Assembly (NCBI GenBank): GCA_910574865.1
Contig: CAJTDN010000004.1
Location: forward strand, 124,001 to 188,000
DNA from: Lachnospiraceae bacterium
GTDB taxonomy: Bacteria; Bacillota; Clostridia; Lachnospirales; Lachnospiraceae
Reading direction: 5' to 3'
DNA length: 64,000 nucleotides
Both the position numbers and the translations under genes were made by a program. The notes beneath the pieces were generated by a model that worked only from the letters and a program-made list of their open reading frames with translations, did no database searches and was not told where the DNA came from. The number at the start of each line of letters is the position of its first letter. Position 1 is the first letter of the stretch. Positions 26,668-35,415 of this stretch are shown here, one piece after another.

Positions 26668-27327
26668 ATGAAAAAGAACGGAAAAAAGAATTTATTATTT
26701 GGAGTGATACTCCTTGCAACATTTGTAATATGGACAGCTTTGATTCAGATTGTTGATGTGCAACCTCTTGGGCAGAATGGAACCAATATTGGATTTGCAA
26801 CATTCAACTGCTGGTTTCATCGTTTGACAGGTGTTCATATGACGCTTTATACGATTACCGACTGGATGGGTCTTGTGCCAATTGTTGTATGTCTGATTTT
26901 TGCAGGAATTGGACTGGTTCAGTTAATTAAGAGAAGACGTCTTTTTAAGGTGGATTCAGATATCATTATTTTGGGTGTATATTATAGTATCGTGATACTG
27001 GCATATTCAATTTTTGAAATTATCCCAATTAATTACAGACCAATCTTAATTGAAGGAGTGATGGAGGCTTCTTATCCATCTTCTACTACTTTATTGATAT
27101 TGTGTGTGATGCCTACTTTAATCGAACAGATTCAGCGTAGACTGACCTGTGTTGCAACTAAACAAATTATTACGATTACAGTAATGGCTTTTTCAGTATT
27201 TATGGTTATCGGAAGATTGATTTCAGGAGTACACTGGTTCACGGATATTGTAGGTGGAGTAATTTTAAGTATGGGATTGTTTACTATTTATAAAGCAGTA
27301 GTTATGCTATCGACAAAGAATCAATAG
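26668..27327 (+). CDS. PAP2-family membrane phosphatase
   Basis: A 219-residue protein with five or six membrane helices and the PAP2 motifs PSSTTLL and SGVHWFTDIVGG, the second containing the catalytic His and Asp. The first motif (KxxxxxxRP) is represented weakly by NYRPIL. It likely dephosphorylates a lipid such as undecaprenyl pyrophosphate or phosphatidate. ATG 26668 follows AAAGGA. It is followed 23 bases later by an XRE gene. Confidence 0.85.
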   Translation: MKKNGKKNLLFGVILLATFVIWTALIQIVDVQPLGQNGTNIGFATFNCWFHRLTGVHMTLYTITDWMGLVPIVVCLIFAGIGLVQLIKRRRLFKVDSDIIILGVYYSIVILAYSIFEIIPINYRPILIEGVMEASYPSSTTLLILCVMPTLIEQIQRRLTCVATKQIITITVMAFSVFMVIGRLISGVHWFTDIVGGVILSMGLFTIYKAVVMLSTKNQ

Positions 27328-27350
27328 AATAAGCAAGGGAGGTGCAGGTT

Positions 27351-27965
27351 TTGGAATTCCATGAAAAACTTCGGGAATTAAGAAAGAGCCGAGGATTGAC
27401 ACAAGAAGAACTGGCAGAGGCATTGTTTGTTTCCAGAACTGCTATTTCAAAATGGGAATCAAGAAGAGGATATCCAAGCATAGATTCATTGAAAGAAATA
27501 TCAAGATACTTTGCAGTGTCTATTGATGATCTGTTATCAGGAGAACAGTTGATTACAATTGCAGAAAAAGAAAATAAATCCAATCTCAATACTGTATGCA
27601 ACTTATTATTGGGGTTTGTTGACTTGTTTTCTTTGATGCTTATTTTTCTACCGCTGTATCCAAAACCGGTCAATGGATATATCTATGCAGTAAATCTCTT
27701 TGATTATGTAGATAATGATGTTTTGTTTATTACAATCTATTGGGCATTGTTTATCGGTTTAACAATCATTGGAATTGTAAAAATACTAATGGTCTATTTC
27801 AAATTTGAAAAGGGCAAAAAGGTAGTTAATTCATTGTCCGTTGGGTTCAGTGTTTTTGCTGTTTTGTTTTTGGCGATGATGAGAGAACCATATGCAATAG
27901 TAGTTGCATTTTTGCTATTACTTGTCAAAGGTGGGTTACTTTATAAACAAACCAAGGTGGGTTGA
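27351..27965 (+). CDS. XRE-family regulator with membrane domain
   Basis: A 204-residue protein with an N-terminal Cro/C1 HTH (SRGLTQEELAEALFVSRTAISKWESRRGYPSID) and four hydrophobic segments in the C-terminal two thirds. TTG at 27351 is preferred because GGGAGGTG is seven bases upstream. It is probably co-transcribed with the PAP2 gene and may sense membrane state. Confidence 0.83.
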   Translation: MEFHEKLRELRKSRGLTQEELAEALFVSRTAISKWESRRGYPSIDSLKEISRYFAVSIDDLLSGEQLITIAEKENKSNLNTVCNLLLGFVDLFSLMLIFLPLYPKPVNGYIYAVNLFDYVDNDVLFITIYWALFIGLTIIGIVKILMVYFKFEKGKKVVNSLSVGFSVFAVLFLAMMREPYAIVVAFLLLLVKGGLLYKQTKVG

Positions 27966-27991
27966 TAAAGTAGTGTTTCTATAAATTTAGG

Positions 27992-28044
27992 TTTGTCGGT
28001 AAGTAACACAGCAGAGATCTGGACGAGCATCTCATAGCGGTTGG
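27992..28044 (+). repeat. 53-bp direct repeat, copy 2 (VOC tail junction)
   Basis: It matches 25658-25710, including the 21-base lead-in TTTGTCGGTAAGTAACACAG that is absent from the intact VOC gene. Confidence 0.75.
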
Positions 28045-28075
28045 CGAGTATTTAGAAAAGCTGCTGTATAGCTGA
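28013..28075 (+). pseudogene. Short 3' remnant of a VOC-family gene
   Basis: The frame RDLDEHLIAVGEYLEKLLYS resembles the VOC C-terminus with an internal deletion that joins GE to the last residues. It is the second isolated VOC tail in this region. Confidence 0.65.
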
Positions 28076-28180
28076 GCGGGAAAGAAAGTCAGAAGTTGTG
28101 GGGCTTGAAAATTTTAAGTTGCTTTTATGCGTTCTTGGTGGAAAAGGTGTATTTCAAATTGAAAGGATGGTCGGGTGCTA

Positions 28181-28786
28181 ATGAAAGAAATCATCAACTT
28201 CATTGAAGCGAATGTGGATGGCAAAACGCTGTTTACAAAGGAATTAGTTTACGAACTTGAAAATGGTGTGTTGCAGGGCGTTTACTCAGATCAAATATCT
28301 TTCTCTAATCTAAAATATTCTCAGAGCGGATTTCAGTTGGATATGTTTATTGTATCTAATGAGAAGATATGGCTCATGGGAAAGGATGGAGAACGGGAAA
28401 AATTGCGAAAAGATTTCAGTGGTGTATCCCTGTTCCGATTTGAACTGGCGGAGCGAAAAAGCACGAATAGTTTGACGGGCTGTTTTCGTTTCATTTCAGC
28501 CTCAGGGAAAAATGTAGCAGCAGAGGCTATCGTAAGTGGAATTTATGATTTGCGTCTTGAAAATGATGTGCTGAAGTTATCGGAAGATCAGGTCTTGTAT
28601 CGGGATCAGCCGATACAAGAAGGACATTTTAAGCCCGTTGCATTTCAATCGGAACATCGTTTTTATGTTAAAGCTAATAAGCTACACTATGAATACAACG
28701 GCAAGTGTTTTGATGTGGACTCAAAAACTATGCGGCGTAACGATAGCTCCGATACCTTTCCTCCGTTTATTTCAATCGAAAAGTAA
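28181..28786 (+). CDS. Hypothetical soluble protein
   Basis: A 201-residue protein without signal peptide or membrane helices, rich in short beta-prone segments (NGVLQGVYSDQISFSNLKYSQ). AAGGATGG lies upstream of the ATG at 28181. I do not recognise a family. It is flanked by a VOC remnant and a DUF3795 gene. Confidence 0.6.
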   Translation: MKEIINFIEANVDGKTLFTKELVYELENGVLQGVYSDQISFSNLKYSQSGFQLDMFIVSNEKIWLMGKDGEREKLRKDFSGVSLFRFELAERKSTNSLTGCFRFISASGKNVAAEAIVSGIYDLRLENDVLKLSEDQVLYRDQPIQEGHFKPVAFQSEHRFYVKANKLHYEYNGKCFDVDSKTMRRNDSSDTFPPFISIEK

Positions 28787-28861
28787 GAAATGACGAATCG
28801 GTTTGACAGGAGTGCAGAGATTTGGAAATGCTAATAGATAAATAGTAAAGGAGAGTTCTCG

Positions 28862-29212
28862 ATGATAAATAAAAAAATGATAGCCTTTTGCGGTACATAT
28901 TGCGGAGTGTGCGAATGGAAAGACCAAATCGGATGTAAGGGTTGTAAGGCCAATAGAGGAATCATGTTTTGGGGTAAGTGCGATAAAGCGATATGCTGTA
29001 TTGAAAAGGGGCTTGAACATTGTGGGGAATGCTCAGATATGCCCTGCCAAAAGCTCAGAGACCTGTTCGATGATCCAGAGCATGGTGATCACGGAGCAAG
29101 ACTTCGCAATCTGAAAAATTGGAAAGACGGCATTTATGCCTATGAAAACTTAGGTAATACAGCGCAAGAGACGGCAAAAAGTTTGAAAGCAATAGAAAAT
29201 ACCAATGACTAG
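28862..29212 (+). CDS. DUF3795-family Cys-rich protein (second)
   Basis: A 116-residue protein with CGTYCGVCEWKDQIGCKGC, KCDKAICC and HCGECSDMPC, the Cys pattern of DUF3795. It is shorter than the copy at 20558 and only distantly similar. GGAGAG precedes the ATG. Function unknown, probably metal-binding. Confidence 0.78.
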   Translation: MINKKMIAFCGTYCGVCEWKDQIGCKGCKANRGIMFWGKCDKAICCIEKGLEHCGECSDMPCQKLRDLFDDPEHGDHGARLRNLKNWKDGIYAYENLGNTAQETAKSLKAIENTND

Positions 29213-29331
29213 GAAAGATGATTATTTCAATGGATAAGTATTGGGGTGATGACGGTACAGTTCCACGGTGGAAATTGGCAAAGGTGATTGGAACAAATCT
29301 ACACTGACTTTCGGGTTAATAATTAAATTTT

Positions 29332-29881
29332 GTGAGAGTATATACTATGTTCAATGATGGTAGAAGTAAAAAGGTTGTTTTTGTTGCGCATTGCTTTTTA
29401 AATCAAAATTCTATTTCTGATGGAACGGCGATTTATCCGGCAGCAAATAAAGATGTTGTTGATTTTTTCTTAAATGGAGATATTGGTATTGTCCAAATGC
29501 CCTGTCCGGAGATTTGCTGTCTCGGACTTGATAGGGGAAATATTCATGGCGCTGATAGCCTGGTAGTGGTAGAGAATACACGCATACGTTCAGCAATGCA
29601 AAATGATGACTCAAATTTGAAACTAACAAGACTGGCTGATTATGTAGTACAACATATCATGGAATATAAAAATATGGATTTGAAGTTATCGGTATTATTG
29701 GGGCAAATCGTTCTCCAAATTGTGGTGTCGAAACAACTTCGGACAATGATGCAGAAATCAATGGTATGGGATTGTTTATAGATAAAAATTTTGCCGGCTT
29801 TTGCGAGAAAACATATCTATTCCCATGATAGGCATAAAGGGAACGGACAATATACAAGAAAAACTTCAGCAGTTAATATGA
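29332..29881 (+). pseudogene. TudS/DUF523-related desulfidase gene, frameshifted
   Basis: The first frame encodes VVFVAHCFLNQNSISDGTA...QMPCPEICCLGLDRG, typical of TudS-related putative desulfidases with clustered Cys residues. After about residue 118 the frame shifts: the continuation IGIIGANRSPNCGVETT is in another frame, and a third frame gives ENISIPMIGIKGTDNIQ to the stop near 29881. At least two shifts make the gene inactive. The GTG start at 29332 is tentative. Confidence 0.72.
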
Positions 29882-29942
29882 GTTAAGGGATAAGAACAAG
29901 CATGATCTTTCTGTCCTTGAAAGTATATCAGAATAAGGCGAA

Positions 29943-30503
29943 ATGGTGATTTGCATGGAGGAAGCAACGAGATATATTGCGTTTTTGCGCGGTGTCAATA
30001 TAAGTGGAAAAAATAAAGTTCCGATGGCTGAACTAAAGAAAGCTTTTGAGGAGCTTGGGTTCGGAGCGGTTAAGACCTATCTGAACAGCGGCAATGTGAT
30101 TTTTTCAAGTAATGAAGAGAATATAGGGATCCTTACAGACCGGATTGAAACAACGATAAAAAAGTGGTTTGGTCTGGATATTCCGGTTTTCGTCACATCA
30201 AAAGAGGAACTCGAAGATATTTTGCAACACGCGCCTGACTGGTGGGGTGATGAAAATAAGGAAATCTATGATAATCTGATTTTTATTATGCCTCCGGCTA
30301 CATTTGCTGAAGTGCGGGACGAGATCGGAGAACCCAGGGAGGGTTTGGAAAAGATTCAGGATTATAAGGAAGCGGTATTCTGGTCTTTCAGCCGAAAGGA
30401 TTATCAAAAAACAAACTGGTGGAGGGAGACGGCAAGTGCGAACATCAGCGGCAAACTGACAATCAGAACGGCAAACACTGTCAGGAAGATTGCCGGAATG
30501 TAG
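29943..30503 (+). CDS. DUF1697-family protein
   Basis: A 186-residue protein with the DUF1697 start YIAFLRGVNISGKNKVPMAELK, the FSSNEEN segment and the C-terminal FWSFSRKDYQKTNWWRE...ANTVRKIAGM. Function unknown. Either ATG 29943 or 29955 may be used; neither has an ideal binding site. The gene is followed by a DUF3781 remnant. A 5'-truncated copy lies at 55014. Confidence 0.82.
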   Translation: MVICMEEATRYIAFLRGVNISGKNKVPMAELKKAFEELGFGAVKTYLNSGNVIFSSNEENIGILTDRIETTIKKWFGLDIPVFVTSKEELEDILQHAPDWWGDENKEIYDNLIFIMPPATFAEVRDEIGEPREGLEKIQDYKEAVFWSFSRKDYQKTNWWRETASANISGKLTIRTANTVRKIAGM

Positions 30504-30538
30504 TTGTTTCTCAAATTCCGGTTTGTTGGGTGAAAAAT

Positions 30539-30697
30539 ATGCAGAACAACGAATTGCTGAATCATTTTGATAAGCTACATACGACCGAATTGGGTGTAGT
30601 AAGAATCAAGAGAAACCTTGCTTTGGATACCGATCATGTTGTTGATTGGTGCAGAAATATGATACCTTCTGTTGAAGCATCCATGTGGAGACGGTAG
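30539..30697 (+). pseudogene. DUF3781 gene truncated by element insertion
   Basis: The first 48 or so codons (MQNNELLNHFDKLHTTELGV...VEASM) match the intact DUF3781 gene at 55403 almost exactly, then the sequence departs at the GA in ATGTGGAGACGG and soon meets TAG. The junction at about 30688 marks the end of the integrative element to its right. Confidence 0.8.
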
Positions 30698-30803
30698 TTT
30701 TGATGTCAGGGCGGAAAAATAAAAGTATAAAAAGTGTAGAAATGTAAGGGTTTCATAAGGATGTTTTTAAGGTTTAGGATTTGCGGTATGGCATTTTGAT
30801 GTG

Positions 30804-32141
30804 CTATACCGCTTTTCCTTTCCATAAAGTGACTTTTGAATGGTCGAATACCCCGATGTGATTATAGATGATTTCAATTTCCTGTAACCGTCGTCCGCTA
30901 CTCTTATCGGGAGCATGGACGATAATCTTATCTATAAACTCATGCAGTATTTCAGGGGTAAGCTCTGTTAAATCTGTGTACTTCTTGACAACTGCCAGGA
31001 AACGCTCAACACTTACTGTCTGCTATTCTTCCTGCTGAATATTTTTCTGAAGTTGTGTCTGTTCTTCTTGTAAATCAGCCTGTTCGGTATCGTATCCTTT
31101 TGAGAGTTTCATAAACCGATCATCTGACAATTTGCCACTGATGTTGTCCTCATAGATACGCTGGAAAAGATTATCCAGTTCTTTCATTCGCGTTTGGATT
31201 TCCGACAAGCGCTTTCTCTGTTTTGCCAGTTCCTTGTTTCTCTGTCGTACATCCGTATCCATTACCATGCGGATGAATTCATCCTCATACTGTGAAACAT
31301 AACCGATTACTTCCCGTAAGTTATCAAGAACAATCTGCTCCACAACTACATTACGGATATAGTGCATGGTACAGGCGTTAGTATTCCTCCTGTAATTAGA
31401 ACATACATAGCTATGTTTTTCAGCAGGTTCATCCACTCTGCGGTGAAAACTCATTTTGCTGCCACAATCCGCACAAAAGAGCAGACCAGAGAACATAGGC
31501 ATGGCACCCATTTTAGTAGGACGTTTTTTGCCTTGACGGATTTTCTGTACTATATCGAAAGTTTCCTGATCTATGATTGCCTCATGTGTGTCACGGAAAA
31601 TTTTCCACTGGGAGGGGTCATTGTCAATCTTCTTTTTCACCTTATAAGATTTAACATGGGTTTTGAAGTTGACTGTATGCCCCAGATACTCCATACGGTC
31701 CAGGATATGTGCAACTACTGTTGCATTCCACTGGTAAGGCACTTCGGGAATTACAGAGGGTTGTTTTAATCCTTTGCTGACTGCATACATGGTCGGACAC
31801 AGAACTTTTCTATCCGTCAGCAGATTTGCAATTTGTGTAGGACCATATCCCTCAACACATAGTGAGAAGATTTCACGGACAATAGCCGCTGCCTCATCAT
31901 CCACCAGCCACTCTTTTAAGTTGTCTGGGTTTTTGCGGTATCCGTATGGAGCGTGAGAGCCGATATGCTCACCTGCCATTCCCTTAGCTTTTTTCACCGC
32001 ACGAATTTTCTTGCTGGTGTCTTTGGCATACCATTCATTGATGATATTACGGAATGGAGTAAACTCATTGTCTCCCTGGGTACTGTCCACTCCATCATTT
32101 ACAGCAATAAAGTGAATGTCATGGTCTGGGAAAATGATTTC
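30804..32141 (-). pseudogene. Large serine recombinase, 3' part of a split gene with in-frame stop
   Basis: The frame begins within IIFPDHDIHFIAVNDG and runs through the recombinase domain (EWYAKDTSKKIRAVKK), the zinc ribbon (CADCGSKM...CSNYRR...CTMHY) and the coiled coil. It then meets TAG (31025-31023) between QQEE and QTVSVERF; after this codon the same frame continues 73 codons to TAG at 30804. The missing catalytic N-terminus lies at 38603-38941, 6461 bp away. Joining the halves at 32141/38603 gives ...VGMYTEIIFPDHD... in frame. Confidence 0.9.
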
Positions 32142-32297
32142 ACTGATATGGACAAGACCACAAAATCAAATTGCGAAACGGACTGCTGACAATTTACACT
32201 TATTTCGCAGAATAGTTACAAAAAGAGGCGGGGAAACCACATTGATCTGTGATTTCCTTGCCCCTTTTTTCTTTTTTGCTTGCCTGAAAATTAGCCG

Positions 32298-32822
32298 CTA
32301 AAATCGCTTTTTCAATTCTGCAATCCAGGTTTCAATCGTTTCAGCCAAAACAAATTGCTGTCGTAAAACAGCCATACCGATTTCAGGAACCTCTGGCGCA
32401 TTTTCTTTTTCCCGGAGATTTTCTTCCAGATATGATTTCAAGTCCTGCACATTTTTTTCAATATTGGCAACGCAGGATTTTTGCATTCTCAAAGGTACAC
32501 TGTCCAAATTTACAATCACAGCATTGAAGTCCAGAAACATACGGATAGGCTGGGCGGAAAGTTCTCCCATGAGCCGTTCAAATTCCTGTTCACCGCTGTC
32601 CGTCAGCGAGTAAACCGCCTTTTCCGGCATATTGTTCTCCCGCACAGGGACACTCTGGAGCAGACCTTTTTCTTCTAACTGAATGACCTTTTTGTAGATG
32701 GATGGTGTGCTGATTTTTACCCATTTTGAAATGTTGCGGTATTCCACCAGCTTTTGAATGTCGTAAGCGCTCAACGATTGCTTTTTGAGCATCCCAAGGA
32801 CAATCAAATCTATCGTTGCCAT
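32298..32822 (-). CDS. PadR-family transcriptional regulator
   Basis: A 174-residue regulator with a PadR winged helix (IDLIVLGMLKKQSLSAYDIQKLVEYRN...SIYKKVIQLEEKGLL) and a helical dimerisation tail. It is divergent from the MATE efflux gene, and two palindrome-like sites occupy the shared 120-bp gap, so it is the likely repressor of the pump. Members of the family often respond to phenolics or drugs. Confidence 0.87.
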   Translation of the reverse strand: MATIDLIVLGMLKKQSLSAYDIQKLVEYRNISKWVKISTPSIYKKVIQLEEKGLLQSVPVRENNMPEKAVYSLTDSGEQEFERLMGELSAQPIRMFLDFNAVIVNLDSVPLRMQKSCVANIEKNVQDLKSYLEENLREKENAPEVPEIGMAVLRQQFVLAETIETWIAELKKRF

Positions 32823-32849
32823 GCAGAGTTCTCCTTTCGCACTTGACAG

Positions 32850-32904
32850 CTACTATAATTTATAGTAGTATGTGTTGACTGACAGCTACTATAAAATATA
32901 CTAC
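32850..32904 (+). promoter_or_regulatory. PadR operators and MATE promoter
   Basis: CTACTATAATTTATAGTAG (32850-32868) is a perfect 19-bp palindrome; CTACTATAAAATATACTAC (32886-32904) is a related imperfect one. TGACAGCTACTATAA precedes each. For the + strand gene, TTGACT (32875-32880) and TATACT (32897-32902) give a 16-base spacer, and the second site overlaps this -10, so bound PadR would block the pump promoter. Confidence 0.7.
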
Positions 32905-32942
32905 TTCACATGACTCTGGCTGTCAAGAGAAAGGAGTACAAT

Positions 32943-34319
32943 ATGGACGGAAACAAAAAAATGGCGCTTTTGGGGAGCGCGCCCATTCCCAAAGCTCTCC
33001 TGGCACTGGGCATCCCAACAATGATTGGTATGCTCATTAACGCGCTCTACAACCTGGTAGATACCTACTTTGTGGGTGGGCTGGGAACCGATCAGATGGG
33101 GGCCGTTACAGTGGCCTTCCCTCTGGGGCAGATCGTTGTAGGGCTGGGCCTGTTGTTTGGGAACGGTGCTGCCGCCTATCTGTCCAGGCTGTTAGGCCGT
33201 GGCGACAAAGACACGGCGAACAAGGTAGCGAGTACAGCCATATACAGCGGCGTTTCGATTGGGGCAATCGTGATCTTATTCTCTATCATCTTCCTGGAAC
33301 CGATTTTGAAACAGGCCGGAGCAATCGAAAGCGTTATACCCTATGCAGTCACCTACAGCCGCATCTATATCGTGTTCTCTATTTTCAACGTGTTCAATGT
33401 CACCATGAACAACATCGTTTCCAGTGAAGGCGCGGCAAAAACGGCTATGTGTGCGCTGATGGCTGGCGCGGTACTGAATGTAATTTTAGACCCTGTTTTC
33501 ATCTATGCGCTGAACCTCGGCGTAGTTGGTGCGGCGATTGCAACGGCAATTTCTCAAGTCATCTCCACATTGGTTTATTTGTGCTACATTCTTCGGAAAA
33601 AGAGCGTGTTCAATTTCAGCATCAAAGAGTGCTGTTTTGCAAAAGAAATTATATCCGAAATTTTGAAAATTGGTATTCCTACACTGATATTTCAACTTCT
33701 GACCAGCCTTTCCATTGGCATGATAAACAGTGCGGCAAAAGAATATGGAGGCTCCGCCCTAGCCGCTATGGGGCCGGTTACAAAAATCATGTCAATGGGG
33801 ACGCTGATCGTTTTTGGTTTTCTGAAAGGATTTCAGCCTATCGCTGGATTTAGCTATGGAGCGAAAAAGTTTGACCGACTGCGGGAGGCAATTAGAACCG
33901 CTGTCCTTTGGTCTACCATTTTTTGCGTGATTTTTGGTTTTGTTGCTGCCGTATTCTCTACGCAAATAGTGTCCCTGTTCACAAAGGAAGATGCAGAGAT
34001 GGTTCGTATCGGTTCGATTGCTCTACGGGGAAATGGACTTTCTTTTGTCCTCTTTGGCTTTTACACAGTGTACTCCTTCCTGTTCCTTGTGATGGGGAAA
34101 GCCGCAGAGGGCTGTGTCCTGGGCGCTTGCCGCCAGGGAATTTGCTTTGTCCCCGTCATTTTGATACTTCCGTTGGTTTTGGGATTGAGTGGTGTTCTCT
34201 ACGCACAGCCGATTGCAGATGTCATTTCGGCTATTGTCACAGCACTTATGGCGGTTCGGCTGCACAGAGAATTGCGGACAGCGGAAAATCATATTTCCAC
34301 TCTACCCCAGGAACATTGA
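32943..34319 (+). CDS. MATE-family multidrug efflux pump
   Basis: A 458-residue protein with 12 predicted membrane helices in two similar halves, starting LGSAPIPKALLALGIPTMIGMLINALYNLVDTYFVGGLG (position 32961 onward), which is the NorM/MepA-like MATE signature. It exports cationic drugs using a Na+ or H+ gradient. ATG 32943 follows AAAGGAG. It is divergent from padR and followed by a KTR protein gene. Confidence 0.92.
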   Translation: MDGNKKMALLGSAPIPKALLALGIPTMIGMLINALYNLVDTYFVGGLGTDQMGAVTVAFPLGQIVVGLGLLFGNGAAAYLSRLLGRGDKDTANKVASTAIYSGVSIGAIVILFSIIFLEPILKQAGAIESVIPYAVTYSRIYIVFSIFNVFNVTMNNIVSSEGAAKTAMCALMAGAVLNVILDPVFIYALNLGVVGAAIATAISQVISTLVYLCYILRKKSVFNFSIKECCFAKEIISEILKIGIPTLIFQLLTSLSIGMINSAAKEYGGSALAAMGPVTKIMSMGTLIVFGFLKGFQPIAGFSYGAKKFDRLREAIRTAVLWSTIFCVIFGFVAAVFSTQIVSLFTKEDAEMVRIGSIALRGNGLSFVLFGFYTVYSFLFLVMGKAAEGCVLGACRQGICFVPVILILPLVLGLSGVLYAQPIADVISAIVTALMAVRLHRELRTAENHISTLPQEH

Positions 34320-34337
34320 TGAAGTAAGGTGGTGTGA

Positions 34338-34535
34338 ATGAACGCAACGCAAAATACTTCTCACTGGATATGCTGCCCTGCCTGTGGCGGGAAAACCCGG
34401 ATAAAGGTATACAAAGATACAGTGCTTGAACGATTTCCGCTATATTGCCCCAAATGCAAGCAGGAAATGTTAATCAGTGTCCGACAACTGAATACGTCAA
34501 TCATAGAGCCAGACGCACAGACGCAGAGCCGATAA
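34338..34535 (+). CDS. Cysteine-rich KTR protein (copy in inserted element)
   Basis: A 65-residue protein with CPACGGKTRIKVYKDT and FPLYCPKCKQEMLI, a zinc-ribbon pair with the KTR signature. Such small proteins are common beside cargo genes of clostridial conjugative elements; their role is unknown. Its paralog is at 43623. The stop codon lies within the left arm of the following terminator. Confidence 0.8.
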   Translation: MNATQNTSHWICCPACGGKTRIKVYKDTVLERFPLYCPKCKQEMLISVRQLNTSIIEPDAQTQSR

Positions 34536-34568
34536 CATATGGAAGTTTTCCCTATGGTTATCGGCTTT
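34527..34568 (+). terminator. Terminator overlapping the KTR stop codon
   Basis: AGCCGATAAC (34527-34536) pairs with GTTATCGGCT (34557-34566). The stop TAA is part of the left arm. The T run is short (TTT). A comparable arrangement follows the paralog at 43590-43633. Confidence 0.55.
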
Positions 34569-34600
34569 GCATTTGAAAAGTCGTGGCTAAGTCAAGAAGG

Positions 34601-34638
34601 AGCGGCGGCTTTGAGAAATCAGAGCCGCCGCTTTTTTT
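34601..34638 (+). terminator. Strong GC-rich terminator
   Basis: AGCGGCGGCT (34601-34610) pairs perfectly with AGCCGCCGCT (34623-34632), followed by seven T residues. It isolates the MATE/KTR unit from downstream genes. The stretch 34640-34780 holds nothing I can name. Confidence 0.8.
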
Positions 34639-34782
34639 CGTTTTGGCGGCACATAGGAGGATGCCGCCATGCGATTATGGATAGATAGGCACTTGTCAAA
34701 AAAAGCCTGATCCCCGCAGCGGCGCACCTCACCCAAGGTTGCGAAAATAGTCGTTTCCAGCCTGTCCATACTGCCACCCCCA

Positions 34783-34825
34783 GCGCCCGAATAGCCTTGT
34801 GCTGTTCGGGCGCTTTTGCTTTTTC
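34783..34825 (+). terminator. Terminator-like hairpin in the sigma-factor leader
   Basis: GCGCCCGAA (34783-34791) pairs with TTCGGGCGC (34805-34813), followed by TTTTGCTTTTT. It lies 90 bases before the sigma-factor start and 40 bases before the ribosome-binding-site hairpin, so it may be a transcription attenuator or the end of an upstream RNA. Confidence 0.7.
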
Positions 34826-34864
34826 CGTGGGCCGTTCTATCAGGCCCCGGTGTCGCGGCCCGCC

Positions 34865-34906
34865 CCTCCTGTTCAGATTTCGCTTACCCCAAATCTGAAC
34901 AGGAGG
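34865..34906 (+). promoter_or_regulatory. Hairpin that sequesters the ribosome binding site of the sigma factor
   Basis: CCTCCTGTTCAGATTT (34865-34880) is the exact complement of AAATCTGAACAGGAGG (34891-34906), with a ten-base loop. The right arm ends in AGGAGG, the ribosome binding site eight bases before the ATG at 34915. In the mRNA this site would be fully paired, so translation should be low unless the stem is opened. Confidence 0.8.
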
Positions 34907-34914
34907 ACAACAAG

Positions 34915-35313
34915 ATGGAGATCACCATCAAGAGATACAGCCGCAAGCTGACCTACGAGAACGCCGCCACCCTGGACGAGTTCTGGGAGCTGGCCAAGCG
35001 CACCGAGCGGAGCCTTGACCGGGAACAGCGGCGGCACTGGGACGGACGCGAATGTGACGAGTACATAATTGCCGCCCAGGGCGTTCTGCCCTACTGTGCC
35101 ACCCCGGAAGAACTGGTCTGCCAGCAGGAAACACTGGATGAAATTCTGGCGGTGCTGGCCCTCTGCACGCCTACCCAGCGGGAGCGGTTTCTGCTCTATG
35201 CGCTGTATGATTTCAGCTATGCGGAGATTGGGCGGATGTGCGGCTGCTCCAAGGCCGCAGTCTATGACAGCATTGAGGGCGTTCGGAAAAAGTTTTTCAA
35301 ATTTTTCCGCTGA
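34915..35313 (+). CDS. Sigma-70-like factor of the inserted element
   Basis: A 132-residue protein with a C-terminal region-4-like HTH (ERFLLYALYDFSYAEIGRMCGCSKAAVYDSIEGVRKKF) and a charged N-terminal half. Small sigma-like proteins of this kind regulate excision or transfer genes in conjugative elements. The start follows AGGAGG, which is hidden in a hairpin. The gene is GC-richer than the MATE gene to its left, fitting a backbone gene with later cargo. Confidence 0.82.
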   Translation: MEITIKRYSRKLTYENAATLDEFWELAKRTERSLDREQRRHWDGRECDEYIIAAQGVLPYCATPEELVCQQETLDEILAVLALCTPTQRERFLLYALYDFSYAEIGRMCGCSKAAVYDSIEGVRKKFFKFFR

Positions 35314-35415
35314 CCGCCCTGACGATCACCCCGGCATGATGGCTACCAGGTGAGGGGCAACCGCCCTATCACCGGGAGGGACAAGCTGTTTCCCTCCTAC
35401 ATCAAGGAGGCCAAA

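Noticed and set aside
13798..30700. Cargo region as an integron
   Set aside because: No tyrosine integron integrase and no repeated attC-like hairpins at gene ends were seen; the shared borders found are few and linked to remnants.
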